From NCBI GenBank assembly GCA_029961685.1, contig JARWKL010000008.1:29637619-29701618 (forward strand): a stretch of 64,000 nt of DNA, read 5' to 3'. Position numbers and translations under genes: made by a program. The notes below the pieces were generated by a model. It did not search any database. It saw only the letters and a program-made list of their open reading frames with translations, and was not told where the DNA came from. Below are positions 50,058 to 61,485 of the stretch, piece after piece; the stretch's first letter is position 1, and each line of letters begins with the position of its first letter. The DNA comes from Aristolochia californica. Lineage: Eukaryota; Streptophyta; Magnoliopsida; Piperales; Aristolochiaceae.

Positions 50058-52690
50058 CAGTGTTGACTTCCAATGCATAAGTTATTCCTTACAAAAATAT
50101 AACCCCTTACGCATGATAAATTACTTCACAATCATCTATGATCATTAGGTTTGCTTTTTGTAAATGGGCAAAATAATGGCTTGTTTGAATCGGGTAAATA
50201 TCCCACCACACGTTCACTTGGGAATTTAATGTTATTATCTTTAAAAGGTTTGGATCCATAGGTCATTTTGATCTTTAACATAGTCCAAGCATGCATAGAC
50301 ATTTTTTAAAACATGCGTAAAAAAAATCTTTCTTATAAAATTCTAAGCTATTAGGGTTGAACTAGTGGAATTTCCCAAACTTGGATAACAACATTTTTGT
50401 GTTCATTTGTGGTGTGTGAATAAATTTTCTTTACTTACCTTTGGTATTTCTTTAAATTCTTTCCATACATAAACTCTAATATTTACATTTTGTGGTGATC
50501 TATTAGCCTTTAATCTCTTTTTCTGGTTACGAGATGAAGGTAAAGTGAAAAATCAAGTTTTGATTTAATAAAAAAGAATACATCTAAAATGGAAATGCAC
50601 AATGCACAAATGTAGAGAGAGATAATTCCAAAAAGTGTCTATAATTTTTAGGGATTGTAAACTCTTTTTAGCTTTTATATATCAGGTTCTTCAATCATCA
50701 GGAAAAGGGGAGGCGGGGGATTTTTAAATAAGCATTGACTTCCAATCAATAAGTCATTACTTGCAAAAATATAGCCCGTTACGTATGATCAATCACTTTA
50801 CAGTCATCTATGATCCTTACGTCAGCTTTTTGTAAATGGGGAAATAATGGCTTGTTTGACTTAGGTAAATATCCCACTGCACGTTCACTTGGGAATTTAA
50901 TGTTATTCACTTCAAAAAGGTTTGAATCCAAAGGTCATGTGAAACTTTAACATGTTTCATGCATGCATATCCATAGTTTAAAACATTTGTAGAAAAATTT
51001 CTTTCATATAAAATTGCAAGTTATTAGGGTTGAACTAGTGGAATTTCCAAAACTTGGATAACAAAACTTTTGTGTTCATTTGTGGTGTGTAGATAAATTT
51101 TCTTTACTTATATTTGTCATTGCTTTAAATTCATTTGTTGTGATATTTTTTCCTTCTATCTCCTTTTTTGTTTACGAGATGATGGGAAAGTGAAAACTCA
51201 TGTATTGGTTTAAGAAAAAAGTATGCATAAAAAATGGAAATGTACAATGCACAAATGTAGAGAGATAATTCCAAAAAATGTATGTAATTTTTAGGGATTG
51301 TAAACTCTTTTTAGTTTTTATATATTAGGTTCTACAATCATTGGGAAAAGGGGGAGGCGAGGGATTTTTAACTGAGTGTTGACTCCCAATCCATAAGTCA
51401 TTCCTTACAAAAATATAGCTCGTTACGTATGATAAATCACTTTAAAATCATCAATGATTGTTAGGTCAGCTTTTTGTAAATGGGCAAAATAATGGCTTGT
51501 TTGACTTGGGTAAATATCCCACCGCACGTTCACTTGGAAATTTAATGTTATTCTCTTTAAAGGGTTTGGATCCATAGGTCATTTGAGTCTTTAAAATGTT
51601 TCTAGCATGCATATCCATTTTTTAAAAAATATGTAGAAAAATCTCTTTCTTATAATATTCCGAGGTATTAGGGGTGAACTAGTGGAATTTCCCAAACTTG
51701 GATAACAAAACTTTTGTGTTCATTTGTGGTATGTCAATAAATTTTCTTTACTTAAATTTTTCATTGCTTTAAATTCTCTCCATACATAAACTCTAAAAGT
51801 TTCATTTTGTTGTGATCTATTTGCCTTTTATCTCTTTTTTTGTTTACGAGATGAAGTAAAATTGAAAACTCAAATTTTGATTTAAGAAAAAGTATACATC
51901 TAAAATGGAAATGCACTATGCACAAATGTAGAGAGAGATAATTCCAAAAAGTGTCTCAAATTTTTAGGGATTTTAAACTCTTTTTAGCTTTTATATATCA
52001 GATTCTTCAATCGTCAAGAAAAGGGGGAGGCGGGGGATTTTTAACTGAGTGTTGATTTCTAATCCATAAGTCATTACTTGAAAAAATATAACCCGTTACG
52101 CATGATCAATCACTTTTCAATCATCTTTGATCCTTAGGTCAGCTTTTTGTAAACGGGGAAAATAATGGCTTGTTTGACTCAGGTAAATATCCCACCGCAC
52201 GTTCACTTGGGAATTTAATGTTAATCTCTTTAAAAGGTTTGGATCCATAGGTCATTTGCATGTTTATCTTGTTACAAGCATGCATATCCATTGTTCAAAA
52301 CATATGTAGAAAACCTCTTTCTTATAAAATTCCGAGCCATAAGGGTTGAACTAATGGAATTTCCAAAACTGGGATAGCAAAACTTTTGTGTTCATTTGTT
52401 GTGTGTAAATATATTTTCTGTACTTATATTTGTCATTGCTTTAAATTCATTTTGTTGTGATCTTTTTGCCTTTTATCTCTTTTTTTTTTTACAAGATGAT
52501 GGGAAAGTGAAAACATGTATTGATTTAAGAAAAACATTTACATAAAAAATGAAAATGCAAAATGCACAAATGTAGAGAGAGATAATTCCAAAAAGTGTAG
52601 GTAATTTTTACGGATTGTAAACACTTTTTAGTTTTTATATATCAGGTTCTACAATTGTCGAAAAAAGTGGGAGGCGGGTGATTTTTAACT
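50058..52690 (+). repeat. Region 6: tandem duplication of a two-monomer unit (~1.32 kb)
   Basis: Landmarks are 50058 and 50730, then 51374 and 52047, giving units of 1316 and 1317 bp. Shared variants are TAGCTTTTATATATCAG.TTC with TTCAATC.TCA (about 50669 and 51986), GTCATTACTTG.AAAAATATA with CATGATCAATCAC, and GATCCTTA.GTCAGC. A common loss after GCTTTAAATTCAT deletes the CATACATAAACTC phrase (about 51132 and 52448). Both second monomers are 644 bp for that reason. The first unit's opening 500 bp is less clearly paired. Confidence 0.8.
51374..52046 (+). repeat. Representative monomer (673 bp) with landmark map
   Basis: This copy illustrates the standard order. The phase is arbitrary and starts at GAGTGTTGAC. 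GTCATTCC lies about 22 bp in, the GTTAGGTCAGC block near +85, GGATCC at 51568-51573, GCATGC at 51605-51610 and ACTAGT at 51678-51683. A T-rich tract and TTTACGAGATGAAG lie near 51833-51856, the GAGAGAGATA block near 51929-51940 and TTTTTAGGGA at 51961. A TATATATCA stretch near 51993 leads into a strand-asymmetric purine block (about 52016-52037, G5-AGGC-G5 core) that ends the unit. Most of the remaining monomer is AT-rich with short T and A tracts. I saw no shorter internal repeat that would explain 672 bp as a multimer of a smaller ancestor. Confidence 0.9.
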
Positions 52691-53303
52691 GAGTGTTGAC
52701 TCCCATTCCATAAGTCATTCCTTACAAAAATATGATCGTTAGGTCAGCTTTTTCTAAATGTGCAATACAATGGCTTGTTTGACTCGGGTAAATATCCCAT
52801 CACACGTTCACTTGGGAATTTAATGTTATTCTCTTTAAAAGGTTTGGATCCGTAGGTCATTTGCATCTTTAACATGTTTCAAGCATGAATATCCATTTTT
52901 TAAAACGTGCGTAAAAAAATCTCTTTCTTATAAAATTCTGAGCTATTAGTGTTAAACTAGTGGAATTTTCCAAACTTGGATAACAACAATTTTTTGTTCA
53001 TTTGTGGTGTGTGAATAAATTTTCTTTACTTACATTTGTTATTGCTTTAAATTCTTTCCATACATAAACTCTAAAATTTTGTTTTTGTTGTGATCTATTT
53101 GCCTTTTATCACTTTTTTTTTGTTTACGGGATGAAGGTAAAGTGAAAACTCAAGTTTTGATTTAAGAAAAAAGTATACATCTAAAAAGGAAATGCACAAT
53201 GCACAAATGCAGAGAGAGATAATTCCAAAAAGTGTCTGTAATTTTTTGGGATTGTAAACTCTTCTTAGTTTTTATATATCAGGCTCTTCAATCGTTGGGA
53301 AAA

Positions 53304-53337
<34 letters not shown>
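53304..53337 (+). repeat. 34-base G homopolymer
   Basis: A run of 34 consecutive G lies between TCGTTGGGAAAA and CATTTTAACTGAG, where other monomers have the mixed purine block (G5-AGGC-G5). The block has been both expanded and cleaned of its A and C interruptions. It may be a true slippage expansion or a base-calling or assembly artefact, since long G runs are a known weak point of sequencing. The next longest G run I saw is 11 bases at 1279-1289. Confidence 0.95.
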
Positions 53338-53339
<2 letters not shown>

Positions 53340-53347
53340 TTTTAACT

Positions 53348-53817
53348 GAGTGTTGACTCCCAATCCATAAGTCATTCCTTACAAAAATAAAGCCCGTTAC
53401 ACGTAAATCTATTTACAGTCATCAATGTTCGTTAGGTCAACTTTTTGTAAATGGACAAAATAATGGCTTGTTTGACTCGGGTAAGTATCCCATCGCAAGT
53501 TCACATGGGAATTTAATGTTATTCTCTTTAAAAAGTTTTGCTCCATAGGTCATTTCCATCTTAACATGTTTCTAGCATGCATATCCATTTTTTAAAACAT
53601 ATGTAGAAAATCTTTCTTATAAAATTCCAAGCTTTTAGGGGTGAACTAGTGGAATTTCCAAAACTTGGATAACAAAGCTTTTGTGTTCATTTGTGGTGTG
53701 TGAATAAATTTTCTTTACTTAAAGTGTATTTATGTTTAGGGATTATAAACTCATTTTAGTTTATATATACCAGGTTTTGTAATCGTCAGGAAAAGGGGAG
53801 GCTGGGGATTTTAAACT
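53348..53817 (+). repeat. Internally deleted monomer (470 bp)
   Basis: The sequence TTTCTTTACTTA at about 53710-53721 runs into AAGTGTATTTATGTTTAGGG, which belongs just upstream of the TTTTTAGGGATTG landmark. About 200 bp, from the ATTGCTTTAAATTC phrase through the GAGAGAGATA block, are missing. It is the shortest interval in the window and immediately follows the monomer with the 34-base G run. Confidence 0.9.
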
Positions 53818-56800
53818 GAGTGTTGACACCTAATCTATAAGTCATTTCTTACTAAAATACAGCCCGTTATGCATGGTAAATCACTTTACAATCATCTATG
53901 ATCATTAGATCAGCTTTTTGTAAATGGGCAAAATAATGGCTTGTTTGACTCGGTTAAATATTCCACCACACGTTCACTTGAGAATTTAAAGTTATTCTCT
54001 ATAAAAGGTTTGGATCCATAGGTCATTTGCATCTTTAACGTGTTTCAAGCATGGATATCCATTTTTTAAAACATGTGTTGAAAAATCTCTTTCTTATAAA
54101 ATTTCAAGCAATTAGGGTTGAACTAGTGGAATTTCCCAAACTTGGATTACAAAACTTTTGTGTTCATTTTTGGTGTGTGAATAAATTTTCTTTACTTACA
54201 TTGTTATTGCTTTAAATTCTTTCCATACAAAACTTTAACATTTCCAATTTGTTGTGATCTATTTGCCTTCGATCTCTTTTTTTCTTTACGAGATGAAGGG
54301 AAAGTGAAAAATCAAGTTTCGATTCAAGTAAAAAGTATATAACTAAAACGGAAATGCACAATGCACAATTTTGGAGAGAGATAATTCCAAAAAGTGTCTG
54401 TCATTTTAAGGCATTTTAACTCTTTTTAGTTTTTATATATGAGGTTTTGCAATCCTCAGGAAAAGGGGGAGGCGGGGTATTTTTAATTGAGATTTGACTC
54501 CGAATCCATAAGTCATTTCTTACAAAAATATAGCCCTTCTCACATGATAAAGAAGTTTACAATCATCTATGATCGTAAGGTCAGGTTTTTGTAAATAGGC
54601 AAAATAATGGCTTGTTTGACTTGGATAAATATCCCAACGCACGTTCACTTGAGAATATAATTTTTTTCTATTTAAAAGGTTTGGATCCATAAGTCATTTA
54701 CATATTTAACGTGTTTTAAGAATGCATATCCATTATTTAAAACATATGTGGAAAAATCTCTTTCTTATAAAATTCCAAGCTATTAGGGTTGAACAAGTGG
54801 AATTTTCGTAACTTGGATAACAAAACTTTTGTGTTCCTTTGTGGTGTGTGAAATAATTTTCTTTGCTTACTTTTTTTATTGCTTTAAATTCTTTCCATAC
54901 ATAAACTCTTAAGTTTTCTTTTTGTTGTGATCTATTTGCCTTTTATCTCCTTTTTTGTTTAGGAGATGAAAGGAATGTGAAAAGTCAAGTTTTGAATTAA
55001 GAAAAAAGTATACATCTAAAATAGATATGCACAATGCACAAATGTAGACAGAGATAATTCCCAAAAAGTGTTTGTAATTTTTAGGGACTGTGAACTCTTT
55101 TTATTTTTTATATATCAGGTTTTGCAATAGTCGGGTAAAGGGGGAGACGGGGGATTTTTAACTGAGTGTTGACTCCATCTCCATAAGTCATTCCTTAAAA
55201 AAATATAGCCCATTACGCATGATAAATTACTTTCAATCATCTATGTTTCTTACGTCTGCTTTTTATTAATGGCCTGTTTGACTCGGGTAAATATCCCACC
55301 GCACGTTCACTTGATAATTTAATGTTATTCTCTTTAAAATTTTTGGATCCATAGGTCATTTGTATCTTTAACATGTTTCAAATATGCATATCCATTTTTT
55401 AAAACATGTGTAGAAAAATCTCTTTCTTATAAAATTCCATGCTATTAGGGTTGAACTAGTGGAATTTTCAAAACTTAAATATCCAAACTTTGTGTTCATT
55501 TGTGGTGTTTGAATAAATTTTCTTTACTTACATTTGTTATTTTTTTAAATTCTTTCCAGACAAAAACTCTTAAATTTTCATTTTGTTGTCATCTATTTGG
55601 CTTTTATCTCTTTTTTTGTCTACGAGATGAAGGGAAAGTGAAAATTCAAGTTTTTGTTTAAGAAAAAATTATACTTCTGCCCAATGCACAAATGTAGGGA
55701 GAGATATTTCCCACAAAGTGTCGGTAATTTTTAGCGATTGTAAACTCTTTTTAGTTTTTATATATCGGGTTTTGCAATCGTCAGGAAAAGGGGGAGGCAG
55801 GGCAATTTTAACTGAGTTTTGACTCCCTATCCATAGGTCATTTACCTACAAAAATATAGCCCGTTACGCATGATAAATCACTTTACAATCATTTATGATC
55901 GTTAGGTCAGCTTTTTGTTAATGGGCAAAATAATGGCTTGTTTGACTCGGGTAAATATCTCATTGCACGTTCACTTTAGAATTTAATGTTATTCTCTTTA
56001 AAAGGATTGGATCCATAGGTGATTTCCATCTTTAACATGTTTCAAGCATGCATATCCATTTTTTAAAACATGTGTGGAAAAATCACTTTCTTATAAAATT
56101 CCAAGCTATTAGGGTTGAACTAGTGGAATTTTCCAAACTTGGATAACCGAACTTTTGTGTTCATTTGTGGTGTGTGAATAAATTTTCTTTAGTTACATTT
56201 TTTATTGCTTTAAATTCTTTCCATACCTAAACTCTAAATTTTCATTTTGTTGTGACCTATTTGCCTTTTATCTCTTTTTTTCTTTACGAGATGAAGGGAA
56301 AGTGAAAATTCAAGTTTTAATTTTAGAAAAAAGTATAGAACTAAAATGGAAATGCACAATGCACATATTTTTAGAGAGGTAATTCCAAAAAGTGTCTGTA
56401 ATTTTTAGGTTTTTTAAACTCTTTTTAATTTATATATATCAGGTTTTGCAATCTTTAGGGAAAGGGGGAGGCGGGGGATTTTTAACTGAGTGTTGACTCC
56501 CATTCCATAAGTCATTCCTTACAATAATATATCCCGTTAAACACGATAAATCACTTTACAATCATCTATGATCATTAGGTCCGCTTTTGGTAAATGGGCA
56601 AAATAATGGCTTGTTTGACACAGGTAAATGTCCCACCGCACCTTCACTTGAGAATTTAATATTATTCTCTTTAAAAGGTATGGATCCATTGGTCATTTGC
56701 ATCTTTAACATATTTCCAGCATGCATATCCATTCTTTAAAACATGTGTAGAAAAATCAATTTCTTATAAAATTCCAAGCTATTAGGGTTGGACTAGTGGA

Positions 56801-57014
56801 ATTTCCCATACTTGGATAACCAAACTTTTGTGTTCATTTGTGGTGTGTGAATAAATTTTCTTTACTTACATTTGTTATTGCTTTAAATTCTTTCCATACA
56901 TAAACTCTTAAATTTTCATTTTGTTGTGTTGTTTTCGCCTTTTATCTCTTTTTTTGTTTATGTGATGAAGGGAAAGTGAAAACTCAAGTTTTGATTTAAG
57001 AAAATATTATACAA

Positions 57015-57130
57015 CTAAAATGGAAATGCACAATGCACAAATTTAGAGAGAGATAATTCCAAAAAGTTACATCTAAAATGGAAATGCACAATGCAGATAT
57101 GTAGAGAGAGATAATTCCAAAAACATTATG
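57015..57130 (+). repeat. 58-bp tandem duplication inside a monomer
   Basis: The phrase CTAAAATGGAAATGCACAAT and the following GAGAGAGATAATTCCAAAAA block occur twice in a row, starting at 57015 and 57073. This explains the longest regular interval in the window (56488 to 57220, 732 bp). The copies differ at a few positions (CACAAATTTAG versus CAGATATGTAG), so the event is not brand new or the copies have been altered since. Confidence 0.93.
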
Positions 57131-60100
57131 TATTTTTTAGGGTTTGAAAACTCTTTTTAGTTTTTATATATCAGGTTTGGCAATCGTCAGGAAAAGGGGG
57201 AGGCGGGGGATTTTTCACTGAGTGTTGACTACCAATCCATAAGTCATTCCTTACAAAAATATAGCCCGTTACCCACGATAAATCATTTTACAATCATCTA
57301 TGATCGTTAGGTCAGCTTTTTTTAATTATGCAAAATAATGGCTTGTTTGACTCGGGTAAATATCCCACCGCTCGTTCACTTGAGAATTTAATGTTATTCT
57401 CTTTAAATAGTTTGGATCCATAGGTCATTTTCATCTTTAACATGTTTCAAGCATGCATATCCGTTTTTTAAAACATGTGTAGAAAAAAAATTTCATATAA
57501 AATTCCAAGCAATTAGGGTTGAACTAGAAGAATTTACCAAACTTCGATAACAAAAATTTTGTGTTCATTTGTGGTGTGGGATTAAATTTTATTTACTTAC
57601 ATTTTTTATTGCCTTAAATTCTTTCCATAAATAAATTCTAAAATTTTCATTTTGTTGTGATCTATCTGCCTTTTATCTTTTTTTTTCGTTTCCGTGATGA
57701 AGGAAAAGTGAAAACTCAAGTTTGGATTTAAGAAAGAAGTATACATCTAAAATGGAAATGCACATTTCACAAATGTAGAGAGAGATAATTCCAAAAATTT
57801 CCTATTATTTTAAGGATTGTAAACTATTTTTAGTTTTTATATATCAGATTTTTCAATCGTTGGGAAAAGGAGGATGCGGGGGATTTTTAACTGAGTGTTG
57901 ACTCCCAATCCATCAGTCATTCCTTACAAAAATATAGCCCATTACGCATGATAAATCACTTTTCAATCATCTATGATCGTTAGGTCAGCTTTTTGTAAGT
58001 GAGCAAAATATTGGCTTGTTTGACTTGGGTAAATATCCCACCGCACGTTCACTTGAGAATTTAATGTTATTCTCTTTAAAAGGTTTGGATCCATAGGTCA
58101 TTTTCATCTTTAACATGTTTCAAGCATGCATATCCAATATTTTAAAACATGTGTAGAAAAATCTTTCTTATAAAATTAAAGCTATTAGGGTTGAACAAGT
58201 GGAGTTTCCCAAACTTGGATAAAAAAGGTTTTGTGTTCATCTGTGGTTTGTGAATAAATTTTCTTTACTTACATTTGTTATTGCTTCAAATGTTTTCCAT
58301 ATATAAACTCTAAAATTTTAATTTAATTGTGATCTATTTGTCTTTTATCTCTTTTTTTGTTTACGTGAAGAAAGGAAAGTGAAAACTTAAGTTTTGATTT
58401 AAGAAAAAAGTACATATCTAAAATCGAAATGCACATTGCACAAATGTACAGAGAGATAATATTTAGAGATTATAAACTCTTTTTAGTTTTTGTATATCTG
58501 GTTTTCCAATCGTCAGGAAAAGAGGGAGGCGGGGGATTTTTAACTGAGTGTTGACTCCCAATCTATAAGTCATTCCTAACAAAAATTTAGCCCACTATGC
58601 ATGATAAATCACTTGACAATCATCTATGATCGTTAGGTAAGCTTTTTTAAGTGGGCAAAATAATGGCTTGTTTGACTCGGGTAAATATCCCACCGCACGT
58701 TCACTAGAGAATTTAATGTTATTCTCTTTAAAATGTTTGGATCCATAGGTCATTTGCATCTTTAAGATGTTTCAAGCATGCATATCCATTTTTTAAAACA
58801 TGTGTAGAAAAATTTCTTTGTTATAAAATTCCAAGCTATTAGGGTTGAATTAGTGGAATTTCCAAAACATGCATAACAAAACTTTTGAGTTCATTTATTA
58901 TGTATGAATAAATTTTCTTTACTTACATTTTTTATTGCTTTAATTCTTTCCATGAATAAACTCCAAAATTTTCATTTAGTTGTGGTCTATTTTCCTTTTA
59001 TCTCTTTTTTTGTTTACGAGATGAAGGGAAAGTGAGAACTCAGGTTTTGAATTTAGAAAAAAAATATACATCTAAAAAGGAAATGCACAATGCACATAAG
59101 TAGAGAGATAATTCCAAAAAGTGTCTGTAATTTTTGGCGATTGTGAACCCTTTTTAGTTTTTATATATCAGGTTGTGCAATAGTCAAGAAAAGGGGGAGG
59201 CGGGGGATTTTTAACTGAGTGTTCACTACCAATCCATAAGTCATTCCTTATAAAAATATAGCCCGTTACACATGATAAACCACTTTACTATTCTGTGATC
59301 GTTAGGTCAGGTTTTTGTAAACTTGCAACATATTTGCTTGTTTGACTCGGGTAAATATCCCCCCGCACGTTCACTTGAGAATTTAATGTTATTCTCTTTA
59401 AAAGTTTTGGATCCATAGGTCATTTGAATCTTTAAGATGTTTCAAGCATGCATATCCATTTTTTTAAAACATTTAAAGAAAAATCTCTTTCTTATAAAAT
59501 TCAGAGCTATAAAGGTTGAACTAGTGGAATTTCCAAAACTTGGATAACAAAACCTTTGTGTTCATTTGTGGTATGAGAATAAATTTTCTTTACTTAAATT
59601 TTTTATTGCTTTAAATTTTTTTCATACATAAACTCTAAAATTTTCATTTTGTTGTGATGTATTAGCCTTTAATCTATTTTTTTTGTTTACGAGATGAAGG
59701 GAAAGTGAAAACTTAAGTTTTGATTTAAGAAAAAAGTATACATCTAAAATGGAAATGCACAATGCACAAATGTTTAGAGAGATAATTCCAAAAAGTATCT
59801 AAAATGTTTAGGGATTGTAAACTCTTTTTAGTTTTTATACATCAGGTTTTGCAATCGTCTGGATAAGGGGGAGGCGGGGGATTTTGAATGGAGTGTTGAC
59901 TCCCAATCAATAAGTCATTCCTTACAAAAATAAATCTTGTTGGGCAAGATAAATAGCTTTAAAATCATCTATGATCGTTAGGTCAACTTTTTGTAAATGG
60001 GCAAAATAATGTCTTGTTTGACTCGAGTAAATATCCCACCAGACATTCACTTGAGAATTTAATGTTGCTCTCTTTAAAAGGTTTGGATCAATAGGTCAAT

Positions 60101-61446
60101 TGCAACTTTAACATATTTCAAGCATGCATATCCATTTTTTAAAACCTGTGTAGAAAAATCCCTTTCTTATAAAATTCCAAGCTATTAGGGTCGAAGAAGT
60201 GGAATTTCGCAAACTTGGATAACAAAACTTTTGTGTTCATTTGTGGTGTGTGAATAAATTTTATTTACTTACATTTGTTATTGCTTTAAATTTTTTCCAT
60301 ACATAAACCCTAAAATTTTCCACTAATTGCCTTTTATCTCTTTTTTTGTTAACGAGATGAAGGTAAAGTGAAAACTCAATTTTTTGTTTAAGAAAAAAGT
60401 ATATATCTAAATTGGAAATGCACAATGCACAAATGTAGAGAGATTTAATTCCAAAAAGTGTTTGTAATTTTTAGGGATTGTAAACTCTTTTCAGGTTTTA
60501 TATCTCTGGTTTTTCAAATGCCGGGAAAAGGGGGTGGCGGGGGATTTTTAACTGAGTCTTGACTCCCAATCCCTAAGTCATTTCCTACAAAAATATATCC
60601 CGTTACGCGTGACAAATGACTTTACAATAATCAATGATCGGTAGGTCAGCTTCTTGTAAATGGGCAAAATAATGGCTTGTTTGACTTGGGTAAATATCCC
60701 ACCACAAGTTCACTTGAGAATTTAATGGTATTCGCTTTAAAAGGTTTGGATCCATAGGTCATTTTAAACTTTAACATGATTCAAGCATGCATTTCCATTT
60801 TTTAAAACATATGTAGAAACATCTCTTTCTTATAAAAGTCCACACAATTAGGGTTGAACTAGTGGAATTTCCCAAACTTGCATAACAAAAGTTTTGTGTT
60901 CATTTGTGGTGTGTGAATAAATTTTCTTTGCTTACATTTTTTATTGCTTTAAATTCCTTCCATACATAAACTATAAAATTTTCATTTTGTTGTGATCTAT
61001 TTGCCTTTTTTCTCTTTTTTTGTTAACGAGATGAAGGGAAAGTGAAAACTCAAGTTTTTATTTAAGAAAACAGTATACATCAAAAATTGAAACGTACAAT
61101 GCAAAAATGTAGAGAGAGATAATTCCAAAAAGTGTCTATAATTATTAGGGATTGTAAACTCTTTTTTGTTTTTATATATCAGGTTTTGCAATCGTCGAGA
61201 AAAGGTGGAGGCAAGGATTTTTAATTGAGTGTTGACTCCAAATCCATAATTCATTCCTCAATAAAATATATCCTGTTTTGAGTGATAAATCACTTTACAA
61301 TCATCTATGATCGTTAGGTAAGCTTTTTGTAAGTGGGCAAAATAATGGCTTGTTTGACTCGGGTAAATATCCCACCGCACGTTCACTTGAGAATTTAATG
61401 TTATTCTCTTTAAAAGGTTTGTATCCATAGGTTATTTTCATCTTTA

Positions 61447-61485
61447 ACATGTTTCAAGCATGCATATCCATTTTTTAAAACATGT
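61447..61485. repeat. Inverted repeat with embedded GCATGC, present in many monomers (example copy)
   Basis: ACATGTTT (61447-61454) and AAACATGT (61478-61485) form 8-bp inverted arms around a 23-base spacer that contains GCATGCAT and a T6 tract. The same arrangement is visible in many monomers. It combines self-complementary words (AACATGTT, GCATGC, TTTTAAAA) within about 40 bp. Structural or protein-binding function is not shown. Arms are often broken by single changes. Confidence 0.7.
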
